Assembly: GCF_004123905.1 (NCBI RefSeq)
Contig: NZ_MZXW01000054.1
Coordinates: 186,001 to 250,000, forward strand
Length of the DNA: 64,000 nt
Source: Bradyrhizobium betae
GTDB taxonomy: Bacteria; Pseudomonadota; Alphaproteobacteria; Rhizobiales; Xanthobacteraceae
Direction: 5' to 3'
The translations under genes and the position numbers were made by a program. How positions within the stretch are numbered: the stretch's first letter is position 1; the number at the start of each line of letters is the position of its first letter. The notes beneath the pieces are model-generated. The model was not told where the DNA came from. It did not search any database and was given only the letters and a program-made list of their open reading frames with translations. This document shows, piece after piece, positions 45,072 through 53,752 of the stretch.

Positions 45072-46512
45072 TGACCGGTTTCTCCATTCGCGGCTCCCAG
45101 CCACCGCCGAGCGCCTGATACAGGCTGACGATGGCGAGAAGCCGTGCGAGTTGCGCCTGCCACAGCGCGTCTTCCGCCTGGAACAGGGTCAGCTGGGTGT
45201 TGAGCACGGTCACGATGTCGGCGGTGCCGGCCCGCAATTGCTGCTCCGACAGATCGAAGGCGCGTCGTGACGCCGTGACGACATCGCGCTGCAATTGCAG
45301 CCTGATCGTGGTCTGCTTGATCGAGAACAGCGCGTTGTCGACGTCGGTGAAGGCCTGGACGATGGTCTTGCGGTAGGTCTGGAGCAACTCGTCCTGACGC
45401 GCCTTGGCGAATTCGAAATTACCGAGGATCTTGCCGCCGTCGAAGATCGGCTGCGTCGCGCTGCCGACGAGCTGGAAGAACGCCGCATGCGGCTGGAACA
45501 GCGAGACCAGCGCCGAGCTCTGATAGCCGCCATTGCCGGTCAGCTGGATGGTCGGAAAGAACTGCGCGCGGGCATTGCCGACGTTCGCGGTCGCGGACGC
45601 CAGCTGCGCCTCCTGCCGGCGGATGTCCGGCCGCTGCGTCAAAAGCTCCGACGGCAGGCCGGGCGTGACGCGCGGGATCGCGACATTGTTCAAAGAGCCG
45701 CCGCCGATGCGCACGCTTTCCGGCGGCCGCGACACCAGCACGGCAAGCGCGTTTTTGTTCTGGTCGAGCGTCTGGCGCAGCGGCGGCACCAGCGCCTTCT
45801 GGTTCGCCAGCACGCTCTCCTGCTGGGCGACGTCGAGATCGGTGCCGGTGCCGGCCTTGCGGCGCTCCCTGACCGCATCGAGGATGCGCTGCGCGCTCGC
45901 GATGTTGCTCTGCGAGGTCCTGATGCGATCCTGCGAGGCCAGCACCTGGAAATAGGCATTGGCGACGCTTGCCAGCGTCGTCAGCGCGACGGTGTCGCGA
46001 TCGAACCGGTTGGCATTCGCGGTCTCCTCGGCCGTCTGCAGCGCATCGCGGTTCTGGCCCCAGAAGTCGAGCTGGTAGCTCGCGCTGAGCGAAGCCTGAT
46101 AATTGACGACCTCACGGCCGCCATTGGTCAGCCCCGAGGCTGACGAGCCTGATGTGCGCGAATAGGTCTCCTGCCCGGTGCCGGACAGGCTTGGCAGCAG
46201 CGCCGCGCCGGCCTGCCGCGCCTGGGCGTCGGCCTCGACGATACGCGAAACCGCGGCTGCGATATCGAGGTTGACGGTCTGCGCCTCCTCCATCAGCTGC
46301 GTCAGCTCACTGGAGCGGAAGCCGCGCCACCAATCCAGCGACGGCGGCGCATCGCCCTTCCCGGCATATTTGTAAGTCGTGGGAACGTCGAGCGCGGGAT
46401 CCGGAAGATCCTGCGTCAGCACGCACGCACCCGAGCTTGCTGCGAGGCACAGCACTCCGAGCCAGCGCGCCGCACGACGCGTCCGGGACGAAAGACCAAG
46501 AGATCGCCGCAT
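45061..46512 (-). CDS. NodT-family outer-membrane efflux lipoprotein
   Basis: Outer-membrane channel of the efflux system. The 483-residue protein has an N-terminal lipoprotein signal with lipobox SSGAC (Cys near residue 30), then DLPDPALDVPTTYKYAG and the NodT-type repeats with GTGTDLDVAQQESVLANQ and TADIVTVLNTQLTLFQAEDALWQAQ. The frame starts with a GTG 11 codons upstream; I chose ATG 46512 because it gives a normal signal length, but neither has a strong ribosome site. First gene of the NodT-MdtA-MdtB-MdtC operon. Confidence 0.93.
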   Translation of the reverse strand: MRRSLGLSSRTRRAARWLGVLCLAASSGACVLTQDLPDPALDVPTTYKYAGKGDAPPSLDWWRGFRSSELTQLMEEAQTVNLDIAAAVSRIVEADAQARQAGAALLPSLSGTGQETYSRTSGSSASGLTNGGREVVNYQASLSASYQLDFWGQNRDALQTAEETANANRFDRDTVALTTLASVANAYFQVLASQDRIRTSQSNIASAQRILDAVRERRKAGTGTDLDVAQQESVLANQKALVPPLRQTLDQNKNALAVLVSRPPESVRIGGGSLNNVAIPRVTPGLPSELLTQRPDIRRQEAQLASATANVGNARAQFFPTIQLTGNGGYQSSALVSLFQPHAAFFQLVGSATQPIFDGGKILGNFEFAKARQDELLQTYRKTIVQAFTDVDNALFSIKQTTIRLQLQRDVVTASRRAFDLSEQQLRAGTADIVTVLNTQLTLFQAEDALWQAQLARLLAIVSLYQALGGGWEPRMEKPVNAL

Positions 46513-47173
46513 GGCGACCACCGGACCATCCTGTCTCACATCCACCCCCTGCCGGGCAGATCAAGCCGCCGCCGCGCGAACGGATTAACCGATTCGCAGG
46601 CAGACAGTCGGCGGGCTTTGGGCAACTCTTTCACAGGTGATGCTTTCTGCGGAACCTGACATTCATCCTAGCCGGACGCGGAACTGCGGGACAGTCCCGC
46701 AGCTGCGAAGCACACAGCCTGGAGCACCGGCATTCGAGGCGCTAAAATGCAAGATATACCTCTCTTGCAGCGACTTTTTCCATCGCCGAAACCTCCGGAA
46801 ACGAGGGCAAGCTTACCAAGATTTCATGTGATATTGGCGCCACACACGCACGGGCGCCATTTGATGCGGCTGTACCGGTCTCACAGCGAGCCAGGCCATT
46901 CTCAAAAGGCGGTCTTGCGTGGCCTTGCGATCGGCATCGAAGGCTGCCTGTGAAGACCATAATCTTCCGCGCCCCGGCGATGGCAGGACATATCATTCCA
47001 CCGATATCGAGCGCCGCGGCGAGCATCCCGCGCCGACCTTTCCTTGCGGAATATGGTTGCTCCGCCGGCCGCTTGCACCACTTTCGCCGCAGCGCAAAAG
47101 CCTTCCCCTTTGACCTGCCAAGCACTAGGTTCTGGCCAGCCAGATCAACCCCTTGCCAGTGATTTCCCCTGAC
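46513..47173. other. Long divergent intergenic region between the efflux operon and the cysteine synthase gene
   Basis: About 660 bases. The part 46740-46790 is AT-rich and near the likely promoters. Short frames in both directions lack support. No regulator gene, riboswitch or repeat was recognised; a TetR or two-component regulator is not next to the efflux operon here. Confidence 0.4.
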
Positions 47174-48208
47174 ATGACCATTCGAAATGACGTTGTCGAA
47201 GCCATCGGCAACACCCCGCTGATCAAGCTCAAGCGCGCCTCGGAATTGACCGGCTGCACCATCCTGGGCAAGGCGGAGTTCATGAATCCCGGCCAGTCGG
47301 TAAAGGACCGCGCCGGCAAATGGATGATTTTGGAGGCCGAGAAGCGCGGCGAGCTCAAGCCGGGCGGCCTCGTGGTGGAAGCGACCGCCGGCAACACCGG
47401 CATCGGGCTTGCGGTCGTCGCCAGCGCGCGCGGCTACCGGACGCTGATCGTGATCCCGGAGACGCAGAGCCAGGAGAAGAAGGATTTTCTGAAGCTGTGC
47501 GGCGCCGAGCTGCTGGAGTCGCCGGCGCTGCCCTATTCCAATCCGAACAATTACCAGCATGTCGGCCGCCGCCTCGCCGACGAATTGCGCAAAACCGAGC
47601 CCAATGGCGTGCTGTTCGCCGACCAGTGGAACAATCTCGACAATGCCAAGGCGCATTACGAGTCGACCGGACCCGAGATCTGGCAGCAGACCGACGGCAA
47701 GGTCGACGGCTTCGTCTGCTCGGTCGGCAGCGGCGGCACGCTCGCCGGCGTCAGCCGCTATCTGAAAGAGAAGAACAAGGACATCCGGATTGCCTGCGCC
47801 GATCCCCATGGCGCCGGCATGTATGAATACTTCAGGACCGGCGACCCCAAGGCGAGCCCCGGCGGCTCGATCACGGAGGGCATCGGGCTTGGCCGCGCGA
47901 CCGCGATCGTCGAGAGCGCGAAGGTCGATGACGCCTATCTCATTCCCGATGCCGAGGCGGTCACTGTGATCTACGAGTTGCTCCAGCACGAAGGCCTGTG
48001 CCTCGGCGGCTCCACCGGCATCAACATCGTCGGTGCGATGCGGCTCGCCAAGCAACTCGGGCCCGGCAAGACCATCGTCACCGTGCTCTGCGATTCCGGC
48101 AGCCGTTATCAGTCAAAACTGTTCAACGCAGACTTCATGCGCGCCAAGAATCTCCCGGTGCCGGAATGGCTGGAGAAGCGCAGCAACATCAAGCTGCCGT
48201 TCGTCTAG
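47174..48208 (+). CDS. Cysteine synthase (O-acetylserine sulfhydrylase-type)
   Basis: PLP enzyme making cysteine from O-acetylserine and sulfide. The 344-residue protein has the PLP-lysine motif NPGQSVKDRAG (Lys near residue 51), EATAGNTGIGLAVVASARGY for substrate binding, SVGSGGTLAGVSRYLKEKN for the phosphate loop, and CLGGSTGINIVGA. It is longer than E. coli CysK by about 20 residues at the C-terminus and resembles the CysK2-like alphaproteobacterial branch. Cystathionine-type activity cannot be excluded. It is isolated between the long intergenic region and DUF805. Confidence 0.9.
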   Translation: MTIRNDVVEAIGNTPLIKLKRASELTGCTILGKAEFMNPGQSVKDRAGKWMILEAEKRGELKPGGLVVEATAGNTGIGLAVVASARGYRTLIVIPETQSQEKKDFLKLCGAELLESPALPYSNPNNYQHVGRRLADELRKTEPNGVLFADQWNNLDNAKAHYESTGPEIWQQTDGKVDGFVCSVGSGGTLAGVSRYLKEKNKDIRIACADPHGAGMYEYFRTGDPKASPGGSITEGIGLGRATAIVESAKVDDAYLIPDAEAVTVIYELLQHEGLCLGGSTGINIVGAMRLAKQLGPGKTIVTVLCDSGSRYQSKLFNADFMRAKNLPVPEWLEKRSNIKLPFV

Positions 48209-48227
48209 GCCGGTCTGATCGCGGCCG

Positions 48228-48656
48228 CTAGCCGTAGCGTTCGCGGCCCGGCCAGAACAACAGCGCCAGCGTCAGCACGAGATTGGCGATGGCACCGACC
48301 ATCGTGCCGGTGTGCTCCTGGCCGATCGCATACGCCGGAAACTTCATCGCGACGACGTAATCGACGATCATCAGCGCGATCCAGGCCGGGACCACGCAAA
48401 CCGGATCCCAGCCGATGTCGCGAAAGCGCATCGAATACAGGGTGACGGTCGCCAGCGCGAAGAACACCATCGCCGCGATGATCCCCGAGCTCTTCAAGAT
48501 ATCGTCAGGCCGAATATTGGCCGGCGTGACGTTGCGCAGCACGGACATCGCGATCGCGACGCAGATCGCGGTCATCACGACCGCGAGCACGAGCGTGGCG
48601 AGGAAGAACTGCAAGCGTCCCAGGCGGGAATTCAGGCCGAAAACGAGGTCGAGCAC
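48228..48656 (-). CDS. DUF805 inner-membrane protein
   Basis: The 142-residue protein with three to four membrane helices starts LVFGLNSRLGRLQFFLATLVLA and contains SMRFRDIGWDPVCVVPAWIALM, the hallmark of DUF805 (the G-R-x-x-F start and the arginine-Asp-x-Gly-W loop). Function is unknown; such proteins are widespread small membrane proteins. Start is a GTG at 48656. It is convergent with the cysteine synthase gene. Confidence 0.85.
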   Translation of the reverse strand: MLDLVFGLNSRLGRLQFFLATLVLAVVMTAICVAIAMSVLRNVTPANIRPDDILKSSGIIAAMVFFALATVTLYSMRFRDIGWDPVCVVPAWIALMIVDYVVAMKFPAYAIGQEHTGTMVGAIANLVLTLALLFWPGRERYG

Positions 48657-48776
48657 GAGCGCCTCCGTTTTCAGGCCATAGGCGCAGAAAGAGCTTTCAG
48701 ACGCGTGAAGCGATGGAGGTGCAACCTTGGATATGGTTGAGGAGAGTTTACGAACCGTAGCTCAAATCGACGGTGC

Positions 48777-48870
48777 CGTAGGGTGGGCAAAGCGAAGCGT
48801 GCCCACGATCCCTATCTGGACAACTGAAAGATGGTGGGCACGGCGCAAGAGCGCCTTTGTCCACCCTACG
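48777..48870. repeat. REP-like palindrome (CGTAGGGTGGGCAAAG family)
   Basis: CGTAGGGTGGGCAAAG and GCGTGCCCAC on the left mirror GTGGGCACG and CTTTGTCCACCCTACG on the right, forming a long hairpin with a variable centre. It ends 3 bases from the stop codon of aapP, so it likely marks the 3' end of the aap operon. Confidence 0.85.
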
Positions 48871-48873
48871 AGA

Positions 48874-49611
48874 TCACCGCAGGATCTGGCTCAGGAACAG
48901 CTTGGTCCGGGCATGCTGGGGCGCGGCGAAAAACTCGTTCGGCGTGTTGGCCTCGATGATCTGGCCGGCGTCCATGAACACGACGCGGTTGGCGACCTCG
49001 CGGGCAAAGCCCATTTCGTGGGTCACGACCAGCATGGTCATGCCCTCCTCGGCGAGGTCGACCATGGTGTCGAGCACTTCCTTGACCATTTCGGGGTCTA
49101 GCGCCGAAGTCGGCTCGTCGAACAGCATCACCTTCGGATTCATGGTCAGCGCGCGGGCAATGGCGACGCGCTGCTGCTGGCCGCCGGACATCTGGCCAGG
49201 AAACTTGTTGGCCTGGTGCGGGATCTTGACCCGCTCCAGGAATTTCATCGCGGTCGCCTCGGCATCCCGCTTGGGGATGTTGCGCACCCAGATCGGCGCC
49301 AGCGTGCAATTGTCGAGCACGGTCAGATGCGGGAACAGATTAAAACTCTGGAACACCATGCCGACCTCGCGACGCACGGCGTCGACGTGCTTGAGGTTCG
49401 GCCCGAGCTCGATGCCGTCGACGACGATCTCGCCCTCCTGGAATTCCTCCAGCGCATTGATGCAGCGGATCAGCGTCGACTTGCCCGAGCCCGAGGGGCC
49501 GCAGATCACGATGCGTTCGCCCTTGTGGACCTCGAGGTCGATGTCGCGCAGCACGTGAAACTCGCCGTACCATTTGTTGAGGCCGGTAATCTTGACGATG
49601 GAGTCGGTCAT
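48874..49611 (-). CDS. aapP: General L-amino-acid ABC transporter ATPase AapP
   Basis: ATPase of the broad-specificity Aap importer. The 245-residue protein has Walker A GPSGSGKST, signature MSGGQQQR and Walker B VMLFDEPTSALDPEMVKE, typical of polar amino-acid importers. It starts at ATG 49611, 11 bases after the aapM stop. A much longer frame through aapM is a shadow. Last gene of aapJQMP. Confidence 0.95.
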   Translation of the reverse strand: MTDSIVKITGLNKWYGEFHVLRDIDLEVHKGERIVICGPSGSGKSTLIRCINALEEFQEGEIVVDGIELGPNLKHVDAVRREVGMVFQSFNLFPHLTVLDNCTLAPIWVRNIPKRDAEATAMKFLERVKIPHQANKFPGQMSGGQQQRVAIARALTMNPKVMLFDEPTSALDPEMVKEVLDTMVDLAEEGMTMLVVTHEMGFAREVANRVVFMDAGQIIEANTPNEFFAAPQHARTKLFLSQILR

Positions 49612-49622
49612 GGTGAGCTCGA

Positions 49623-51128
49623 TCAGTTGCGGCGGTGAGCGTTGAGGCGGTTCTCGACGAACAGCGAGTAGCGCGACATTCCAAAGCAGAACAGGAAGTA
49701 GATGATGCCGGCGAAGGCAAAGCCGGTGAACAACGTCGACGGCGCCGACCACTTCGGATCCGCGAACGAGGCTCGCAGCGAGCCCAGCAGATCGAACAGC
49801 GCGACGATCGAAACCAGCGACGTATCCTTGAACAGCGAGATGAAGCTGTTGACGAGGTTCGGAATGACGTGGCGCAGTGCCTGCGGCAGCACGATCAGAG
49901 ACGTCGTCTTCCACCAGGACAGGCCGAGAGCCGCCGCCGCCTCGCCCTGCCCGCGCGGGATTGCGGCAAGGCCGCCGCGGACGTTCTCGGCCTGATAGGC
50001 CCCCGTGAACAGCGCGATGCCGATCAGCGCGCGGACGAGTCCGTCGACCGTGAAATTGCCCGGCAGGAACAACGGCAGCATGTAGGTGGCGAAGAACAGC
50101 ACGGTGATCAGCGGCACGCCGCGCCAGAACTCGATGAAGGCGATCGAGAAGATCCGGATCAGGGGGATGGTGGACCTGCGACCGAGTGCCAGCGCAATAC
50201 CGATCGGCAACGAGGTGACGATGCCGGCGACGGAGACCACGAGCGTCACCAGAAGCCCGCCCCAGAGTCTGGTCTGCACGACGGGCAGCCCGCCGTGATC
50301 GAGGCCCATCAGCTTGATCACGATCGCGATGGCGATGAAAGTCACGATGGTCGACGCCAGAGGGCGCCATCCCGTGCGCACGCCGCCGCCCATTACGAAG
50401 GAAATCAAGGACACCGCGGCGGTCGTGATGGCGAAGTCGGTCCAGACCGACTGGCCCGTGCCCTCGAGCTGGTCGCGCAGCCAGGTCAGCGGAAAGATCA
50501 GCCAGTAGATCGCCGTGCCGACCAGCACGATGAGGTTGCCGAGGACCCACAGCAGCGGCGCGATGGCCGATGTCTTGCTCAGGTTGAGCAGGACCTGCCC
50601 GGCGCCGATGATGCTGTCATCGAACAATTGCAGCAGGCCGGCGGTCCAGCTCAGGCCAAAGCCGGTGATGCCTCCGCCAAGCAGCAGGAAGAACGAAACC
50701 ACGGGAAAGGCGAAGAAGAACAAGCTGGCGTTGAGGCCCTTCGCCGGCAGGCGCGGAATGAGCATGGGCACCAACAGGACCGCCGCGAGGAAGAACGTGA
50801 GATCGACCCGCCAGCGCTCGGCCTCGGGATAGAAACCGTAGATCAGCTGCGGCAGCTTGGCCTGGATGTAGGGCCAGCAGGCGCCATTCTCGGTCAGGCA
50901 CGCCGTGCGGTCGGTGCCGGTCCAGACCGCATCGACAAACAGGAATTTGACGCTGGGAACGATGGTGAACCAGAGCAACAGAGCGCTGACGATGGTAATC
51001 AGGATGTTGGTCGGCGAATTGAGCAGGCGCGTGCGCACCAGGCCGACGAAGCCCGTCGTCTTCACCGGCGCCGGTCGCTCGGCGAGCAAATCCCGACGAA
51101 CATAAACAGACGAGGCAATATCGCTCAT
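49623..51128 (-). CDS. aapM: General L-amino-acid ABC transporter permease AapM
   Basis: Inner-membrane permease of 501 residues, about twice the size of a simple HisM-type permease, as is characteristic of AapM. The N-terminal half holds extra helices (LLNSPTNILITIVSALLLWF, PYIQAKLPQL). The C-terminal half is the permease domain with the EAA loop GQGEAAAALGLSWWKTTSLIVLPQALR. The ATG at 51128 overlaps the aapQ stop by four bases (ATGA). Confidence 0.95.
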   Translation of the reverse strand: MSDIASSVYVRRDLLAERPAPVKTTGFVGLVRTRLLNSPTNILITIVSALLLWFTIVPSVKFLFVDAVWTGTDRTACLTENGACWPYIQAKLPQLIYGFYPEAERWRVDLTFFLAAVLLVPMLIPRLPAKGLNASLFFFAFPVVSFFLLLGGGITGFGLSWTAGLLQLFDDSIIGAGQVLLNLSKTSAIAPLLWVLGNLIVLVGTAIYWLIFPLTWLRDQLEGTGQSVWTDFAITTAAVSLISFVMGGGVRTGWRPLASTIVTFIAIAIVIKLMGLDHGGLPVVQTRLWGGLLVTLVVSVAGIVTSLPIGIALALGRRSTIPLIRIFSIAFIEFWRGVPLITVLFFATYMLPLFLPGNFTVDGLVRALIGIALFTGAYQAENVRGGLAAIPRGQGEAAAALGLSWWKTTSLIVLPQALRHVIPNLVNSFISLFKDTSLVSIVALFDLLGSLRASFADPKWSAPSTLFTGFAFAGIIYFLFCFGMSRYSLFVENRLNAHRRN

Positions 51129-52330
51129 GCGCCGAGGCTCCGGCTGACGCGCCAACCGTAGACGCTCATGATCGCGCTGGTGAGAAGCGAGATCAGAAGG
51201 TAGACGCCCATCGTCATGGCAATGATCTCGATCGCCTGCCCGGTCTGGCTCAGCGACGTGCCGGCCCATACCGACACGAGGTCAGGATAGCCGATCGCTA
51301 CCGCGAGCGACGAGTTCTTGGTGAGGTTGAGGTACTGGTTGGTCAGCGGCGGCACGATGACGCGCATCGCCTGCGGCACGACGATCAGGCGCAGCGTGCT
51401 GCCGCGGCTGAGGCCCAGCGAGGCTCCCGCCTCCATCTGTCCCTTGTGCACCGACAGGATGCCGGCGCGCACGATCTCGGCGATGAAGGCGGCAGTATAG
51501 GTCGACAACGCCAGCGTCAGCGCCACGAACTCCGGGATGACCCGCGAGCCGCCGGCGAAATTGAATCCCTTGAGCTGCGGCAGCTCGAAGGTGAAGGGCA
51601 GGCCTGATACCAGCATCGTGACCAGTGGAAGCCCAAACAGCAAGCCCAGCATATAAGGCCAGATCCGGATGACCTGCCCCCGCTGAAACAGCGCGCGCCG
51701 CGCGTAGAAGCGCAGGGACAGTGATGCCACGATGCCGAATACCAGCACCGCCAGGAACGCCTCGAAGCCGCTTTCGCCGATCGGGCGGGGAATGACCAGG
51801 CCGCGGTTGCTGACGAACGCGATGCCGAACAGCGAAATGCTCTGTCGCGGATTGGGCAAGGCGGCGAGCACGGCCAGGTACCAGAACAGGATCTGGAACA
51901 GCACCGGCAAATTGCGGATGATCTCGACATAGATCTCGCCGATGCGTGACAGTAACCAGTTCGGCGACAGCCGGCACAGCGCGACGATGAAGCCGATCAC
52001 GGTGGCGAAGACGATGCCCACCACCGAGACCACGAGCGTGTTCAGAAGCCCGACCACGAACACGCGCAAAAACGTGTCCGAGCCGGTGTAGGAGATCAGG
52101 GTCTGGTTGACGTCGAAGCCGGCATTGTTCCGCAGGAATCCGAAGCCGGCGGCAATGTGCTGGTTCTCGAGATTGGCGCGGGCGTTGGAGACGATCTCAT
52201 AGCCGATCCACCCCAGGATTGCCGCGAAGACAAGCTGGACGGCGATGCCGTTCCAGCCTGTCTTGCCGCCCAGAACACGCCTGATCTTCAGCGCGATCTG
52301 GGCCGGCGGTTTTCGGGCCTCGGTGCTCAT
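51125..52330 (-). CDS. aapQ: General L-amino-acid ABC transporter permease AapQ
   Basis: The 401-residue permease partner of AapM, with a long N-terminal loop insertion (GFGFLRNNAGFDVNQTLISYTGSDTFLRVF) typical of AapQ and the EAA loop QMEAGASLGLSRGSTLRLIVVPQAMRVIVPP. It starts 26 bases after the aapJ stop and overlaps aapM by four bases. Several membrane helices are visible. Confidence 0.95.
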   Translation of the reverse strand: MSTEARKPPAQIALKIRRVLGGKTGWNGIAVQLVFAAILGWIGYEIVSNARANLENQHIAAGFGFLRNNAGFDVNQTLISYTGSDTFLRVFVVGLLNTLVVSVVGIVFATVIGFIVALCRLSPNWLLSRIGEIYVEIIRNLPVLFQILFWYLAVLAALPNPRQSISLFGIAFVSNRGLVIPRPIGESGFEAFLAVLVFGIVASLSLRFYARRALFQRGQVIRIWPYMLGLLFGLPLVTMLVSGLPFTFELPQLKGFNFAGGSRVIPEFVALTLALSTYTAAFIAEIVRAGILSVHKGQMEAGASLGLSRGSTLRLIVVPQAMRVIVPPLTNQYLNLTKNSSLAVAIGYPDLVSVWAGTSLSQTGQAIEIIAMTMGVYLLISLLTSAIMSVYGWRVSRSLGA

Positions 52331-52356
52331 GGCCGCGAGCCGCTGATCAGGCGGGA

Positions 52357-53373
52357 TCAGCGGATCGGCGGCGCGTACTGGAGACCGCCCTTGTTCCAGA
52401 GATTGTTGAGACCACGGGCGATGCCGAGCGGCGAGCCGGAGCCGACGTTGCGATCAAACACCTCGCCGTAATTGCCGGTGGCCTTCACGATCCGGACCAC
52501 CCAATCCTTGGTGAGGCCGAGCTGTTCGCCGAAATTGCCGTCGGTGCCGAGCACGCGCTTCAGCTCCGGATTTTCCATCTTGGACTTCTCGTCGACGTTC
52601 TTGGAGGTGATGCCGAGTTCTTCGGTGGTGACGAGGGCGAACAGTGTCCATTTGACGATGTCAAACCACTGGTCATCGCCATGGCGCACCATCGGGCCGA
52701 GCGGCTCCTTCGAGATGATCTCGGGCAGCACCATGTGATCGCCGGGATTGGCAAGCTTGAGGCGGTTGGAGTAGAGGCCCGACTGGTCGGTGGTGAAGAC
52801 GTCGCAGCGGCCGGCTTCATAGGCCTTGACCGTTTCGTCGTTGGTACCGAACGCGATCACCTCGTACTTCATGTTGTTGGCCTTGAAGTAGTCGGCGAGA
52901 TTTTGCTCGGTGGTGGTGCCGGTCTGCACGCAGACCGAAGCGCTGTTGAGCTCGAGCGCCGAATTCACCTTGAGCGACTTCTTCACCATGAAGCCCTGCC
53001 CGTCATAATAGGTCACGCCGGTGAAGTTGGCGCCGAGCGACGTATCGCGCGAGATGGTCCAGGTGGTGTTGCGCGAGAGCACGTCGATCTCGCCGGATTG
53101 CAGTGCCGTGAAGCGGTCCTTGGCCGAGGTCGGCACGTACTTGACCTTGGTCGGGTCGTTGAAGATGGCAGCCGCGATGGCGCGGCAGACATCGACGTCG
53201 AGGCCGGTCCAGTTACCCTTGTCGTCGGGCGAGGAGAAGCCCGGGAGGCCCTGGCTGACGCCGCAGGACAGCGTGCCCCGGTCCTTGATGGTCTTGAGCG
53301 TTTGCGCATCGGCGGCTTGGGCAGTCAGGCCGGCGGCGAGAGCAAGAGTGAGAGCCAAAGTTACGCGTTTCAT
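52357..53373 (-). CDS. aapJ: General L-amino-acid-binding protein AapJ
   Basis: Periplasmic binding protein of the Aap importer. The 338-residue protein has a signal peptide (KRVTLALTLALAAGLTAQAADA, cleavage near residue 23), then TLKTIKDRGTLSCGVSQGLPGFSSPD, VDVCRAIAAAIFNDPTKVKYVP and DVLSRNTTWTISRDTSLGANFTGVTYYDGQGFMV, hallmarks of AapJ/BztA. ATG 53373 lies 6 codons inside a frame that begins with TTG. First gene of aapJQMP, divergent from metC. Confidence 0.96.
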   Translation of the reverse strand: MKRVTLALTLALAAGLTAQAADAQTLKTIKDRGTLSCGVSQGLPGFSSPDDKGNWTGLDVDVCRAIAAAIFNDPTKVKYVPTSAKDRFTALQSGEIDVLSRNTTWTISRDTSLGANFTGVTYYDGQGFMVKKSLKVNSALELNSASVCVQTGTTTEQNLADYFKANNMKYEVIAFGTNDETVKAYEAGRCDVFTTDQSGLYSNRLKLANPGDHMVLPEIISKEPLGPMVRHGDDQWFDIVKWTLFALVTTEELGITSKNVDEKSKMENPELKRVLGTDGNFGEQLGLTKDWVVRIVKATGNYGEVFDRNVGSGSPLGIARGLNNLWNKGGLQYAPPIR

Positions 53374-53752
53374 GGGCTGAAGGCCTTTCAAGGTCGTCTC
53401 AAGGTCAGGAATGTTGTCTCAGAATCGTCTCTGCCGAGGGGAGCCCCTGCAAGAGTCATGCTGGAAACCTAGCCGAACACTCGCCGACCTCGGGAGGCCA
53501 TACCTTAATCCCCGCCGCTGGCGCCCGCCATTATGGCCGTGGCGCAAGGTCCGGTCAGACGATGGATCGAAGGTCGCGGCAGGCCCCTCAACATGCGGCG
53601 ACTGAATAGCACCTGCGCATCACAGAACGACTGGCGAGCCGGGTCAAGGGGTTGACGGGACTCTTCTGTGTTCTGTTATTAACGTCAGCGGCCTCCGGCC
53701 CGCCCGTCAAGCGCCAGGCGTTGAGCGGAAACGCGGTTTTGAAAGCAGACGC
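53374..53752. promoter_or_regulatory. Divergent promoter region between aapJ and metC
   Basis: About 380 bases. A possible sigma70 promoter for metC is TTGACG at 53652 followed by TTATTA about 18 bases later. No SAM-II-type riboswitch and no sigma54 element were recognised. In rhizobia aap expression responds to nitrogen, but no NtrC site was found here. Confidence 0.35.

Noticed and set aside
48874..50550. 558-residue frame extending AapP upstream
   Set aside because: The N-terminal part is a shadow of aapM; AapP homology starts at ATG 49611.
53374..53752. SAM-II riboswitch upstream of metC
   Set aside because: No matching pseudoknot or conserved sequence was found in the gap.
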